Assembly (NCBI GenBank): GCA_016859345.1
Contig: CM029126.1
Coordinates: 4,907,501 to 4,971,500 of the forward strand
From: Istiophorus platypterus
Lineage: Eukaryota; Chordata; Actinopteri; Istiophoriformes; Istiophoridae
DNA: 64,000 bases
Direction of reading: 5' to 3'
Shown here one piece after another: positions 1 to 14,450 of this stretch. A program made the translations under genes and the position numbers. The notes beneath the pieces were generated by a model. That model worked only from the letters and a program-made list of their open reading frames with translations. It was not told where the DNA came from and ran no database searches. How positions within the stretch are numbered: the stretch's first letter is position 1; each line of letters begins with the position of its first letter.

Positions 1-138
1 CACCACTTCCACTCCACCTCCACCCATCCACCCCACCCTTTCTGCTTTCATGTCTTTTTAAAAGCGGCGGGGATGACACAAGAAAACGAGATTAAAGATA
101 AAATAATAAGATCTTTAGATCACTCTCCACACGCACCA

Positions 139-163
139 CGCACACACACACACATATATATAT
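139..163. repeat. (CA)n(TA)n compound microsatellite
   Basis: Alternating CA units pass directly into TA units. The whole tract is alternating purine-pyrimidine. It is a short, ordinary vertebrate microsatellite. Confidence 0.85.
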
Positions 164-895
164 GTACATATTACTGTTCCCAAGACAGTAGTGAAGCCTA
201 CATATCAGGGGTCTGTCTGTGTCTTTGGCCCCGGCGTTCTCGTTCCCGGCACAATGAAATTATACCATAGCGAGCATTGTCTCATGGAGGCAGATTCAAG
301 GCCCATTTATTTGAGATTGCTTTTAGTGTAATTCAATAAAGGCTTTTTTACTCATTTATTTCCATGGTGAAATTCATGCTGAGGAAAACCAGGACTGTAT
401 TTCCCTCATTAGCAGTAATAATAACCATAATAACAATAATGGCATTAAAAAGCAATCATTTGAAAGATCCTGCCGTCAATGTCAGTCCCTAACAGAAAAT
501 ATAGATGGGCGCTGGACTTTTTTTTTATTTTTTTTCTTCCCACTGCTTAGGGGAGACAATTTAGCAAAAGGTTTTATTGTCATAGATCATGTAGATGAAT
601 CACGCTCATCAGACGAAGCACTCGGATCAAAAAAACGAGATTTTATGTCCGTCTCGGCAATGAGTTGTGTCTTGTTAGGTTTTCGATGAGATTTGTGGTT
701 ATATGAGAATAAGAGGAAACACTGGAGCGAAATGAGAGACCTGAAAACAACACATGGAAAGGGGGGGTGTAGTTATGAAGGGGGGGGGTAAGCAGGAGGG
801 AGCATAAAGAGGATTGAGGGAGACAGCAGAGCGGCAGGATCCGAAGAACTCCACCGTCAGATCCATTTTCCACCACTGGAGGCCAACTGGCTATC

Positions 896-904
896 AAGAT
901 GGCG
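896..904 (+). promoter_or_regulatory. YY1-like AAGATGGCG site beside the GCC array
   Basis: AAGATGGCG matches the core of the YY1 site (AANATGGCG), which in vertebrate promoters often sits just downstream of the transcription start or over the start codon. Here the ATG would be followed by GCG and then a TAG stop, so it is not a start codon. Only 12 bases separate it from the GCC array, the layout of a CGG/GCC-repeat 5' UTR. There is no other promoter evidence, so the site may be chance. Confidence 0.25.
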
Positions 905-915
905 TAGCGTGCATA

Positions 916-3283
<2,368 letters not shown>

Positions 3284-3301
3284 AAACTTACATTTATTGC
3301 T

Positions 3302-3327
3302 GTTTTTTTTTTTCCCAGATATTCGCT

Positions 3328-3366
<39 letters not shown>
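3302..3366. repeat. T-run then (TG)n microsatellite
   Basis: A short poly-T tract (from 3302) is followed by TTCCCAG and, from 3334 to 3366, about 16 TG units. This sits 20 bp from the GCC array, so three different simple repeats are packed into 100 bp. Confidence 0.9.
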
Positions 3367-3368
<2 letters not shown>

Positions 3369-3464
3369 AGCTCATCAAACTGCTTTCATCAGTTGTTTAT
3401 AATTGCCTCATTAGAGTTCTCCTAATTATAGTGATCAAGGAGTCTTCCATACATATCAGAAAAA

Positions 3465-3491
3465 GAAAAAGAAGAAGAAGAAGAAGAAGAG
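3465..3491. repeat. (GAA)n microsatellite
   Basis: About seven GAA units follow an A-rich lead. It is a purine-only strand of the GAA type, but short. Confidence 0.85.
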
Positions 3492-5150
3492 GCATTTGTC
3501 TCCACTGTGGGAATGCGGCTTAGTGGATTCATGCTGACAGAAACCGGGTCGCAGCTCCGAGGCTCCTTCAGCCATGCGATGCTACTGTAACGTAAGTAGC
3601 CACCGTGTTCGTGCCTTTCTAAAGAGGCTGTGTGTTGAACAACCCTAACCTTGTGAGCCATCTGGCTCCATCAGGCTCAAATTTCTTTTTCCTTTTCCCT
3701 TTTTCTTTTTTTTTTTTTTTTTTTTTGTGCAAAGCAATTCTCTCTGAAAGCAGAAAAAGAGCTTCCAAGATCCAGATGGCTGCTGAGGTTACAGCACTTT
3801 TGATTTGCCTTGGATCTATGATAACAGTCTGTCTTAACAACCTCGAGGTGGTGGAGGTAGACCGGCCATGAATTGGGGCCAAACAGCCTGAAGCCCCAGT
3901 GTGTGAATTCAGTTTTGGCATCTCACCCCCCCCCCCCCGCCCCCGAATACATGTCAACTGACACTAATAATTTCACATTTCATTTTATTTATTTTTTTTA
4001 TTTTTTCCGCTTTATTTTTTTTGGAGAAAACAGGCATTTACCATATTGACGGCTGAACCTGCTGTAATTCGCTGCCAATTCGCCGTTTTTTGTTTTGTTT
4101 TGGTTTATCTTGTTGCGATGGAGCTTTTTCCGTGTTTTTCTGATCCTTTGTGCAGTTACAAGTAGCGTCAGGGGCGTGACCACGCGGGAGATGTGAACCG
4201 GCAGGCTTTGGTCCGGACTCGGCACCGCTGTGTGTTTCTGCACCGGGCCTTAATCAGGGGTTTTTTCTAACCGAATGCCAAAATGCGTTGGTGTTGTTTT
4301 GAACAAAGTTCAGTCTCTGGCAGTTCTTTCGGTCGGTGGTGCTGAGTCGTCTTTAAAATTTGATCTCCCCTCCTGTACACGTTGATTTGGTGATTTTTGC
4401 AGGCTACACTTTTGAGATTGCTTGAATAATAGATCTGTAAAGTGAACTTTGAAATATAGTATTTGATTTTTTTTATTATTTTTTTTAACCATGACTCTAC
4501 GTGCAATGAAGACAACTAAACCGTGGAGGCATCGTCTTTTTCATTCGACCCAAAGAGTTGAACCGACTCATTGTACCGTCGCTAGCATGCTTTGCTAACG
4601 TCAGCGGGAGCGCCGATGGTTCAGCAGAACTTGGCGAACCGAATGATACGACGAAAGAAAGCGAGTAAAACTTTATCCGCACCGACTCTTTCAGCCTTAC
4701 GTTGTTAATGCAGCCCTATCGTCACACAACGCTGCCCATAGTGGATGATTCTGCAAAAATCTTGGATCGCTTCCCGCTTTTTAAATTTTTTTTATCATTA
4801 TTTCTAATACCAATCTTTCTAAAGTTCTCACTTTCCACTTCATCCGTCGGAAGGGATGATTGTACTTTCTGAGCTGGAGCGTGACACGACGGGATGACGG
4901 GCCCGGGTTCAGTTGATCATCCGCGGGACTCCGGCACTGGACCCCCCCCCCCCCAACCCCCCCACAGTGTCATGTCAGATGTGCGAGGGCATCAGGCTGA
5001 GATCTGCAGTCTGTTATACAAAATGCACGTGTGCCCACAATTTGGGATAATATCTCGCACTGTAAAGAGGGGATGGATGCGTGTTATGAAAAGCAATATT
5101 TTACAGTGTGTGTGATATGAATGCCGGGTAATTTTGCTGTCATAAAAACA
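3492..5150. other. Unique non-coding sequence with homopolymer runs
   Basis: No gene or recognisable mobile element is seen. It contains a poly-T run ending at 3726, C runs near 3927-3939 and 4941-4954, and otherwise mixed composition. Reading frames are short and carry no family motif. Confidence 0.5.
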
Positions 5151-5174
5151 GGGGCGGGGGGTGGGGGTGGGAGG
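5151..5174 (+). other. G-quadruplex motif
   Basis: Four G runs of 3-6 bases are separated by single-base loops, which fits the canonical intramolecular G4 pattern with very short loops. No promoter or exon is recognisable beside it. Confidence 0.7.
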
Positions 5175-6113
5175 TAATGAATATTACACCGTCTGGTCCG
5201 TCCAACCCCCTCCTGTATGTCTCTAACTCACGCTCTTTCTCTTTCGCATGCAGCTGTAGCGTCCTCGGGGCTACTGGCTAACCAGATCAGGTGCTAAATT
5301 CACTAATTGAATAATTTCGCTGGGCTCCACAATGGGCCCTTTGAAAAGCGCCTGCTCTTTGTGTCTGTCCTCGAGTGACTGAAAGTGGTACAAGCCTTTT
5401 AAAATGAAAGAGTAACGCGGGGCTGCTGCGGCGGAGCCGGAACGTACTGCGACGACGCGCCGGCTTTTGTGTCGCAGTGTTGTTTTAACACGACCGGCGG
5501 CGGCGTGTCTCGGCCCCCTCGAGTGTATCGGATATCAATGAGGACGATTTCGCCGTGCGGTCTGTTAAAGCCGATTTGTCGGGGGTTGGACGTTTGCCTC
5601 TTTTGAAATCCCCGAAACGAAGAGGAGAAAGTCAGGGAACAGGCGTCACCCCCCCCCCAAAAAAAATCGACTGTACTGACGACGCAGCGCTCGAACGACA
5701 CATTTAACCCATTGGAAAAAAGAGTCGTCTGTGAAAGGAACACAAAGGCTAAACCACAGGTCGCATGATGCGCTGCAGACATTATATCTTTGGACAGAAT
5801 GCCCCGGGACGCAAGCAGGAAATGGACACGACGGCTCGCCCTCAGCAGGTGATAGAGAGAGTTGATATTTAGTTCTGGCGAAGCCCCCGAAAAGCCCCGA
5901 ACCTCCAGCGGCGTGGCCTCGGAACGACGCCCCTCTGTTCCTCAGGATGACCTAAATCTTTAAAAAGCTGCAGCAACCACTGTTTACCTTGTTAACGCAG
6001 ACAGCTGCTTCTTCTCAGCTCCCTGCCAGAATAACCTGGGGGCACTGTTTTAAGAATTTTGCCTAACCTCGACCCTTTTTCGGCCAAATTGGCCCGAGGG
6101 ACGGTGTTTGGGA
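5175..6113. other. Unique, moderately CpG-rich non-coding sequence
   Basis: Mixed to GC-rich sequence with a CpG-dense patch around 5420-5520. The open frames here have no recognisable domain. I see no splice-bounded exon or repeat family. Confidence 0.45.
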
Positions 6114-6178
6114 GCCCCCCCCCTCGTAGGCCCCCGTCGAGCCCCCCTCGGCCCCCCTCGGCCCCCTCGGACCCCCGT
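6114..6178. repeat. C-rich tract with about 10-bp period
   Basis: Runs of five to nine C are spaced by TCGG-like linkers with a rough 10-11 bp period (GCCCCCCTCG-like units). The minus strand is therefore G4-capable and the plus strand i-motif-capable. It looks like a small decayed minisatellite. Confidence 0.6.
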
Positions 6179-7798
6179 GTCCAATCCCTCCACCGCAGTT
6201 TCCCGGTGCCAAACCACTTTCGGGTCCCCGTCCCTCAAGCGGCCTTTTCACGGTGCAGAGACTTTCTTTCTTTTTCCTTCTTTTTGCGCACGGACCACGT
6301 TATCCCTTCGCTTTTCCGATCCCGGTCCGGCGGTACCTCAGCCCTCTCTTAAAGGTCACCACAAACCTTATGACAGTGACCTTTTTTTTATGTTGTAACG
6401 CACGGTGCTGTCGGCCCAGTACAGGATATATGGAACACCGTGTGCGTACAAAGGAAGTTTAGATGATGTCTGTTCTGGTCTGCAGCTGCTTTTCTTTTGT
6501 CTTTCTGATCAAGTCAAAATATAACCTTAAGTTCCAGCATAAAAACATACCATGGTATAAGGCCGTAAACACAACACTGTACTCTTTGTCTGTCAGCATC
6601 TGCTGGTTGTTGCCCCCTGTTGACACACTTTGGGAGTATTACTGCTTATATAAGACTGAAATCTTTTTCCTTTACTTCTCTTTAATTTTTTGGACACGAT
6701 GAGAAACAACAACCAGCAGCAGTGTTATTCTTCCTAGTGCCCCGACACTGCAAAGCATTTTTACATCCGTCTGTCGATTATCTGCGGAGACTCCTGCAGG
6801 TTGATGCCACGCACATTTTTTTTTTTTGTTCAGAATTAACCATAATTCATTCACAATACGTCCTCAAGGTCACGTAAGTCCTCACACAGAATGGTACAGG
6901 AAGGGACCCCCCCGCCCCCCGCCCCCGCCGCCGCCGCCCGCCCCACGGCGCTTTGCCGCATCCTCCGTCTCGCTCTCCAGCCCGTCTCAGGCTCATCCGA
7001 AGCTCTGAGCCTCTCCATAACTTTCCGCCTACTTTGAAGTTCTCTCCGTGCCACTTCGGAGCCAAGAGCCTCGTGGACATGGATCTCCCTCGTACAATCC
7101 ATCTCGAAAAATTTATCGGACTTTGCCCCCCCCCGGCCCCTTCTCGTCAGGAAATCTGCGTCCCCAATTCCCGGGCTTAGGTTTGACGTCTGGAGCTCCC
7201 TCAGCTCCAACCAGACCGGTGGATATCGAACGCTTCTTTGCCTTTTATTTTCTCAACTTGTGACCATATTTTCCTACTTTAGATTGACCTCTTTGATCCC
7301 CCCCACCACCACCACCGCCGCCACCACCCCCGCCTTTGTGTTGGAACCAAGATTATAGGAGCGAGGCGATGAAGGGGGGAGACGGGCTGCCAAGTGGCTG
7401 ACTGACGAGCTGCCTTTCCTGGGCCGCTCAAGCCTGAAACCTCGCCGTGCCATCCCCACTTCGGCCCGAGCCAGTCTATATGACTTATGGAGTTTGGGTC
7501 CCTCCACTGCCAATCCCACTTAGAGTGCAGTTTTCTGATAAACAAAAGCACATTCAAGCTTTAGCTTCTCATTTCACACTATGTGCTTTGGCTGGAGGCA
7601 ATGCTTTCCTGGAGCCCCTGGCCTACAGTCCAAAGAACGGCTCCAGTTGGCTTTCCTTTAAAAAAAAAAAAAAGGGGGGGGGTAGAAGACGCCACATGTG
7701 GAGGATTAGGCTCCATCTTTCATCCTCCACGCTCTCTGCTCGCCCTCTAGTACCAGGGCCATCACAGCTCCCGGTGAGCTGGTGAACCAGCCCCATGG
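6179..7798. other. Non-coding sequence with several C/G runs
   Basis: No gene is supported. It includes short GCC/CCCGCC patches near 6909-6950, CCACC/CCG patches near 7300-7330 and an A13-G9 junction near 7661-7682. Reading frames are low-complexity shadows of these. Confidence 0.45.
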
Positions 7799-7868
7799 AC
7801 ACACACACCCACACACACACCCACACACACCCACGCACACACTCACACACACACACACACACACACAC
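7799..7868. repeat. (CA)n microsatellite with CC interruptions
   Basis: About 35 CA-type dinucleotides are broken by periodic CCA and GCA interruptions. Its antisense frames yield only Cys-Val repeats. Confidence 0.9.
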
Positions 7869-8719
7869 CTGACCCCCCCCCCCCCGCCACCAACCTCGGC
7901 CTTTTTTTTTTTTTTATAAACTGCACGAAGGGATTGCAAAAAAAAAAAAAAAAAGGCGAGCCCACAATCTCCCTCTTTTCTGTCCGCTCCTCTCTCCCAG
8001 AGCTCCAGTTGGATTTAAACTTTTTAGTTTGGTGCGGGGGCGCGCCGCATATCCCCGGCTATTGTAGGAGGGAGTGCTCCTGACTTTGACAAAAGCCTGT
8101 GCAGTTGTGATTCTGAATATTCTCACGGCAGAGTTCGCGGGGTAAGCTGAGACGGTGATACGATTTTTTTTAATTCCATAAATTGTCCCCGTTGTGCCTT
8201 TGCATATTTTCACAAATTCCCGTGCCTGCGAAACCTGGCAACTATAGCATACGGCAGCACTGTGCATATGGTGCTTCAATCGGGAAACCTGCGCCATTGA
8301 CTGCAAATTTATTCCATGTTAGACGTGTATATCTTGAATATACTTAACCTGTTAAGTGTAAATGGCGCGCCAGATGGATGGAGGGATGAGAGTAAGGTAA
8401 ACATGATACATAATGCTCTTTCTATTAGAAATGTCGGGGCTCGGATCTGAAGGCGAGTGGCACCCATCAAGGCCCTTTGTCTGCGGCTAAGCAGAGATAC
8501 CAGAGCGGTTATTAGCGATGCGCGTGAAACGCTAGCCGAGGCGTGTGATGACCCTGGGGGGCCTTGCCTGTCTCAGGGAACAGATGTGCCACCCACTCGC
8601 AACAGTTGTACCCTACCCACAGTGGCCTTGTGGGAGACAGTGGGCTAGCTGCGGACTGAAGATGATACCTCACTTAACTAGCTCCCGTGCTGGCTGCAGG
8701 AGGGGGTGCGTCTCTGCGA
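7869..8719. other. Unique non-coding sequence
   Basis: It begins with C, T and A homopolymers (7873-7950) and continues as mixed unique sequence. No exon, RNA gene or mobile element is recognised. Confidence 0.45.
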
Positions 8720-8760
8720 GGGGGGGGGGCGGAGGGGGAACGAGGAGGACGGGGGGGGGG
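8720..8760 (+). other. G-quadruplex motif
   Basis: Several G runs (10, 5 and 10 bases among them) lie within 41 bp. It is a strong intramolecular G4 candidate flanked by unique sequence. Confidence 0.6.
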
Positions 8761-8894
8761 TTGCAAATGGTGCACATATTTACAGGATCAATATTTACCC
8801 AAAATTCTTCTCGGGAGCCAACACCTGCTGCATCTTTGTATAAAGTCAAGAAGTTGAAATGAAATCGGCTGATCTCTCTTGAAGATTTCATTAA

Positions 8895-8950
8895 CCCCCC
8901 ACACACCCCCCCCACACCCCCAACCCTCACACCCCCTTACCCCCCCCCAC
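8895..8950. repeat. C-rich (CCCCACA)-type tract
   Basis: Blocks of six to nine C alternate with ACA/AAC linkers. The complement is G4-capable. It immediately precedes the AT-rich block that follows. Confidence 0.6.
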
Positions 8951-8954
8951 AATA

Positions 8955-9500
8955 TGAACTTGGAAACTTGATCAAGTTATCATGGCAGTAAAGTCTACGG
9001 CAGCTTTTTCTCTCTCCGCTTACACTTTTTCTTTTTCTCAGACGGCTCATTAAAACAAATACAGCTAATAATGAACATTTTAAAGGCTCATGGTACAGAC
9101 TAATTTTCTTTATTATTCCTTAATCCTTAATGAAGAGTTTCATTTACACCATGCTTATAGAGAAAACATGCATTTCAATGCGCTAAAAGTTAATTCATTT
9201 CCTTGTAATGCAATAGTTAGTTTTAATTGCTTTTTAATGTAGTCGGTTGACTATAATATCGCAGAAAACAAACTTTGTGTTGCATTCATTTCATTTCTAT
9301 TTTGAATTCACAGACATTATTTCAGAATTTTTAATGGCTCGCTATGATATGCTTCATATCTGCGAGCTTCTCTTTTCTAGTTTACCACCCTCTCCTTAAT
9401 GAGCACGGCTATGGAAACGTGCTGCATTTGTGATGACTGCGGGAAGTTCTGATGCATTATACTTTAATAAAAGGATATTTGAACCCACAGCTTGCCGTCA
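8955..9500. other. CNE-like AT-rich block
   Basis: About 550 bp are AT-rich and free of simple repeats and recognisable transposons. Many TAAT/ATTA homeodomain cores (for example around 9050-9130 and 9190-9240) sit in otherwise complex sequence. This is the usual look of a deeply conserved enhancer. No conservation data are available here, so it is inference. Confidence 0.35.
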
Positions 9501-10480
9501 GATCAAGGCAGAGATGTGCGTTGTGAGTGTTGGCACTAACTGGGATGAACTGTGACACCTAAATCAACAACTCGCAGAAGGACTTTGCCCCCAAATTCAT
9601 TTGTCAATAGATTGAGTCAATATGGGTTGATCTGTGTGCAGCTCCTCAGCCTTCTGTCTACCCATCAACACACAGAGGACAGTGTCTGGCTAGACGTCTG
9701 GCCATTAACTGCATTATCTGTGCGTCTGTTGTGTAAATGCATCAAACGCCGGGTATGGTTTTTTTTGTTTTTTGTTTTTTCCTTCCGCCTGCCATGGTGA
9801 AACCGACGTTCCAGTTGCTTGAGTGAATGAAACCCGATACGACATAAATGGCGTCCAAATTCAGTCTTTATAAGTGAGGTCTCCGCTGATTTAATTATAC
9901 TAAGTGGTAGGAAGCCCACACACGCTATCAAATATTAAAGTGGTAACGTGTGAGACTCTTGTTTTTATTTTCCCTCCTTCTCCTGTGCTTGACACTCGCT
10001 GCTGCACTTTAAAATCTTTACCTGTCAGTCAAACACTGTGGGTAGGGTTCGTTTTTGTTTTTTGTTTTTTGTTTTTTGTTCTTTGTTTTTTCTTTGGATC
10101 TTCTCCTCAGGAAGTTTGAGTTTCCTGTAGTTGGCGCTTTATTCATTTCAGTTTTGTCCCTGTTTGTATCGGTGCCAGTTTTTCCACCTTTGCTCAGACC
10201 AAACCAACCAAATATAAATATCGCCTCTTATGCAGGGAGATTCCTGGTGAAAGTCCTTCCACACACAGGGTCGAGGGCTCTGGCCCTTGTTGTTACAGAT
10301 AAGGCATTTTGTAGGCAGGTCGGTAAAACCTGGAATATCTGAAATGGCAAAACGATCGCTTAAGTCCATGCACCTCTCCAACCCTCAACCTCTGCCTAGA
10401 CTTTAACTTCCGGACCCAGAATAACACAAAGAACGGATTTTTTCCCAGCCCAGTATCCTAAGAAATCACAGCCATGTTGG
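9500..10480. other. Unique non-coding sequence with a T6G minisatellite
   Basis: No gene is supported. From 10049 to about 10092 there is a short array of TTTTTTG heptamers with one variant unit. The remainder is unique sequence with no domain-bearing frame. Confidence 0.45.
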
Positions 10481-10760
10481 ACGCTTTTGCGCCTCGCGAT
10501 TTACGACCAATACCAATTATTCAGTGACAATGCAAGAAGAAGTTTGCCCTTCATAAAGTCTGAGAATGTAGGTCAGGGTTGGAACTGCAGAAGAGTTTGC
10601 ATCCTGTCATAGATATGGAATTCATTTTTCTTTTATGTTAACCATAACCACTTTCCCTAACCAAATAGTTTTGTTGCCATAACCATAACTTAACCATATT
10701 TTCCATTAAATGCCACATCCACAATTTTTCCCCAATTTGTCAATTATGCTGTATTTGCCA
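10480..10760. repeat. Probable old interspersed repeat (CCATAACC-rich family)
   Basis: The segment with repeated AACCATAACCA and CCCTAACCAAA words (10638-10705) resembles a dispersed fish family whose copies carry strings of taaccataacca. Edges are not visible and divergence is high. It is not telomeric sequence, since the word order is irregular. Confidence 0.35.
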
Positions 10761-11489
10761 TGTGGAAATATCACAGAAGGCTGGAATTTAACTGGCTGAA
10801 CCGCCCTTTATCTGTTTGTTTCTTTTCTACTGTCTGTCCTCGCATCCACACTAATTTATTACAGCCAAATTTCCCAATAAAGACGCTCTCATCTACATGT
10901 TTCCTGTTTCCGTTGTAAGACAATGGAACAAATATTAAACAGTCGCTGAAACACGGCCCATTAAGAGGACATGTTAACCAGAAGTCACTACCAAGCTGTT
11001 TCCAAAGTGCTCCTCTGCTCTGATAAAGTCCTGATTTTATAACCCATGACATCGCCTGAAAAAAAATCCCTGGACACTTATATTAAAAAAAACAGCTGTG
11101 CTGCGATTTTGGCTGTATTTACATGTAAAATGATTGCTCAGAGAGAAAGTTTGAAGCTCATCTGCCATGAAGTCAAGTGAATAAGACAGATGTGTGTCTG
11201 CAAAGAGAAATGGAAAGTAGCTAAGGTTTGTCCAGAAAGTTGCTAGATTTGCCGCTGTGTGGTTTGGTGAAGGAGAGTCACTAAAAGGGTGTGAAAAGTC
11301 GTTAAATCTTGGGATAAAGGCATCGACTTGGCAAGACTGCCTGTAAACATCCCCCACATGACGTGTTAGAAAACCGTTTGCACCAAGTCATTTTGAGAAC
11401 GCGATGGCTAGCAGCGGAACTTTAGGGCTTAGTCGTTTGGCATTCAGCTGACCAGCGGTGTAACTTTATCACTCACTCGCTCGCTCGAT

Positions 11490-12163
11490 CAGGCAGAATT
11501 TGGTTGAATCTGAGCATATAATATACAGTTATGCACACAAGAATCCATGCTGTTACTTCTATCGGGGGTTACGTCATCAATCAACACCAGTGGCCCAGTT
11601 CCACTGGCAGCCGTACATGCCCATGCCACAGCACTGCCTCCACCATGTCTGAAAGGTGACGTGGTGGCTACAGAGCGTGAGCTGTTCCTTCTTCCCATCA
11701 TTCTGGTGCAAGCTAATCATGTTTACATGTGTCCAGAGAATCTTGTCCCAGAACTGTTCTGGCTTTCCTGACAAAGTCTAATCCAGCCTTTCTGGTCTTG
11801 AGTGTTACCAGTGGTTTGCACCTTGTGGTAAATCCTCTGTATTTTCTTTCATGAAGGCATCTCTTTATTGTAGACTTTGACAATGATACACCTACTTCCT
11901 ACAGAGTGTTCTTAACCTGGCTAGATTAGAATTCTGCAATAATCCACTTTAGTTGTTTTCCATGATCTTCCAGGCCTTTTGGTGTTGCTGAGCTTCCCAG
12001 TCCATTCCTTCTTTTTAGGGAGGTACCAGATTGTTGACTGGCTGCTCCTAAAGTTTCTGCGATCTGTCTGATATGTTTGTTTTGTTTTTTGTTTTTTCAG
12101 CCTAATAACAGCCTCTTTCATTTGCATCAACACCTCTTTGGACTGCATATTGAGAGTTCCCAT
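11490..12163 (-). pseudogene. Tc1-type transposase pseudogene
   Basis: DDE transposase of the Tc1/mariner family, which would cut and paste the element at TA sites. Visible family signatures are PEQFWDKILWT (about 11762-11730), HQNDGKK, HGGGSAVAWAC and an AASGTGPLVLIDDVT stretch. The core is split by a frameshift: the PEQFWDKILWT part and the HGGGS part lie in different minus frames near 11650. The residue after LWT, normally the first catalytic Asp, is His. The region with the second catalytic Asp (the DNDPKH-like motif) and the final acidic residue is absent. The N-terminal segment (12163-11921) has the Tc1-like order of a DNA-binding domain but with an inserted A-rich run. Non-functional. 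Confidence 0.85.
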
Positions 12164-12491
12164 GAATAGCTACCAAATGCAAATTCAGCACTTGGAATCA
12201 GACCCTTTATTTGCTTAATTTCTCATGAAATAACAAGGGAACAGGCGACACCTGGCCATGAAACTGATTGTCACTCAATGTTCCAATTACTTTTGAGCAT
12301 GTGAAAATGAGGGACTGTGGAAGAAAAACGGTTGTAAATGGGATATATTTGTTAAACCCCTTGAATTAAAGCTGAAAGTCGACACTTCAATCACATCTCG
12401 GTGGCTTTGTTTCAGATCCATTGTGGTGGTGTGCAGAGGCAAAAGTACCAGAATGTGTCACCGTCCACATACTTAAGTGCCCAACTGTAGT
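11490..12491 (-). mobile_element. Decayed, truncated Tc1/mariner element
   Basis: The element reads on the minus strand. One terminal repeat survives at about 12462-12490, where the complement begins TACAGTTGGGCACTTAAGTA. Next comes an N-terminal helix-turn-helix-like segment (minus, 12163-11921) and then catalytic-core segments (minus, 11774-11489). The far end is missing: sequence identity to the family stops near 11490, with no second terminal repeat. Fish genomes carry many Tc1 relics of this kind. It cannot move itself. Confidence 0.85.
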
Positions 12492-12499
12492 TCCGGATA

Positions 12500-14400
12500 T
12501 CAAATGAAAAACAGAATGTAAGAGAAAACTGTATATACATGTATGTGCTGTGTGTGGATGCTACCACTATTTGAATTACACACATTCCCTCGATAAACCT
12601 GAGAAAACTGAGATACAAATATCATCTTGCAATAGCAGAGGGCCAGTTGATCACCCCGCCAACAAGTTCTAAGGCTGCTACTACAATGGCATAATGAATA
12701 AAAAGTCTGTAAATTAATATATTTATGTGTTATATTTAGTTTAGGATAACGGTGTTTAAGTCAGGCTTGATGTTGACTCACGAGGCAAGAGGCTTATTAA
12801 TTAAACACTGGTATTGGCTGATACCCAAAGCCCAGGGATCAGTATCGGTACTGGGGCTGAAAAAGTCGAACTGGTGAAGGTTATACGTGTTTATTTATTT
12901 TTTTCTTTTTTCTTTTGGGCTATCGAAACACGTCTGAAAGTTTAATTCATTTTTCTCTTTCTTTGCTCTTTTTTTTTTGTTTGGTTTGTTTTTTTTAGAC
13001 ACAGTGAAATAAGCGCCCCAGTTGTTTGAGTTTTACATACCTGATTAAGAATTTTAGTGAAGCTTTGCAGACTTAGAGCCAAAACCTGCTGCAAAGACGA
13101 TCGGCTGAACGTTTTGAACGACAGGCACCCACCAGAACACTGTTCAGATTTCAGACAATAAATCATTAGTAACAACCATGGCATCTCTTTCCCTCTCATC
13201 CTTTTCTGCCACCCCCCCCACCCTCTTAATGCCAATCAGAGCAAGATGGGAAGATTCCCTCCAACTCTTGAGATCCAGCATGTGTTTCTCCCAGAGGGGA
13301 AAAATTAATTCCTCCTCCTCCTTAGCATCCTCCTCCTCCCTTTTCTACGCCAAGGTGCAGCGTGCTCCCTCTCTTTTTTCTCTCCCCATCTGAAAGAATA
13401 CAAGAGAATGAGAACCTCTCCTGAGGGGATCCAGCTTATATACTATTTCATCCGCATTTAAATCCTCTGATAAATGCGAATGTGAATGCCTTAGCGGGGA
13501 ACTTGCAAAATAAAGAGAGATTATTTTCTGGAGATACTAATATTAGTCTTTTGGCACGGGGAAGAGTGAATACGACACCCGAGCGTGGGGAAGTCTATTG
13601 ATGGTGATATTTAATCTAGTGTAAGCATTGCTCGTTGTCAAAAGAGTGGAATAAAGGGGAGAGGAATATGGGTTGTTTTTTTATTTACATACCTGTGAGA
13701 ATGACGATCCATTCAAATAGATGACTTATCAGGCCAGAACAGAACCTCCCTCTCCCCACAGGCAACGAAGAGGAAGAAAAATAAGTTAAGTCTCATATTA
13801 TTCCGACTGAGAGCTTTTGTTGGCATGAATTGGTCTCTCTATATACCGCACAGTGCAACTTTCTTTTTTATTTTATTTTCTTTTTTTTTCCCCTTAACTA
13901 TCTCTGGCCGGCATTTTGTAACGAGTAAACTATTGTTGTAGATTTTGAAGTTTCGCGGTCGCGAGAGCTGCGTCTTACGCTTCCGCTTCTTGATCGTTCC
14001 AGGTACCGGGCGTCACTTTTTTCTCCTCGCAACTTTGATGTGGAGGGGAAAGGGAAAAAAAAAAAGAAATAAAAAAACCCCATCAAACGAATCCCTCAGA
14101 CACCCATAATAATCTACGTTTTTTTATAAATTTTTTTATTATGTGTTCATTGTTCCCGAGGACTGTCATTTCCAGCAGCCTCTGTGCGAGGAGACGCGAA
14201 GGTTTCCGTCACAAATATTCCTTTCAGGATCTGTTAGGCCTTGCTTGTCATCTGGATGAAAAGGAATCGTGGGGATTTTTGTGCTTGCCCTTAATCTCCC
14301 TAACTGATGCTGGGAGTGCAAATCAAATCCAATTATAGGCAATGTGGGCCTTCAGCCTCTTTGAGGAAAGATATTGGAGACACTGATGGTTATCTAATGT
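12500..14400. other. Unique non-coding sequence
   Basis: No gene is supported. The 13390-13680 part is AT-rich and complex with TTAAAT and TAATATTAG words, a CNE-like composition. Elsewhere there are short T and A runs. Frames are short and featureless. Confidence 0.4.
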
Positions 14401-14407
14401 ATTTTTT

Positions 14408-14450
14408 TTCCTTCTTCTTCTTCTTCTTCTTCTTCTTCTTCTTCTTCTTC
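14408..14450. repeat. (CTT)n microsatellite
   Basis: Thirteen or so CTT units, a pyrimidine-only tract on the plus strand (AAG on the minus). Confidence 0.9.

Larger units (their letters stand above)
1..916. other. Unique non-coding left flank
   Basis: No supported gene. A compound CA/TA microsatellite lies at 139-163. The stretch from about 280 to 500 is AT-rich with several ATTA/TAAT cores and no recognisable repeat, the composition typical of vertebrate conserved non-coding elements. That is inference only. The last 100 bases become mixed GC and lead into the GCC array. Confidence 0.5.

Noticed and set aside
10638..10705. Telomere-like CCCTAA words
   Set aside because: The words are irregular (AACCATAACC, CCCTAACC) and not in tandem. 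They fit a dispersed fish repeat better than interstitial telomere.
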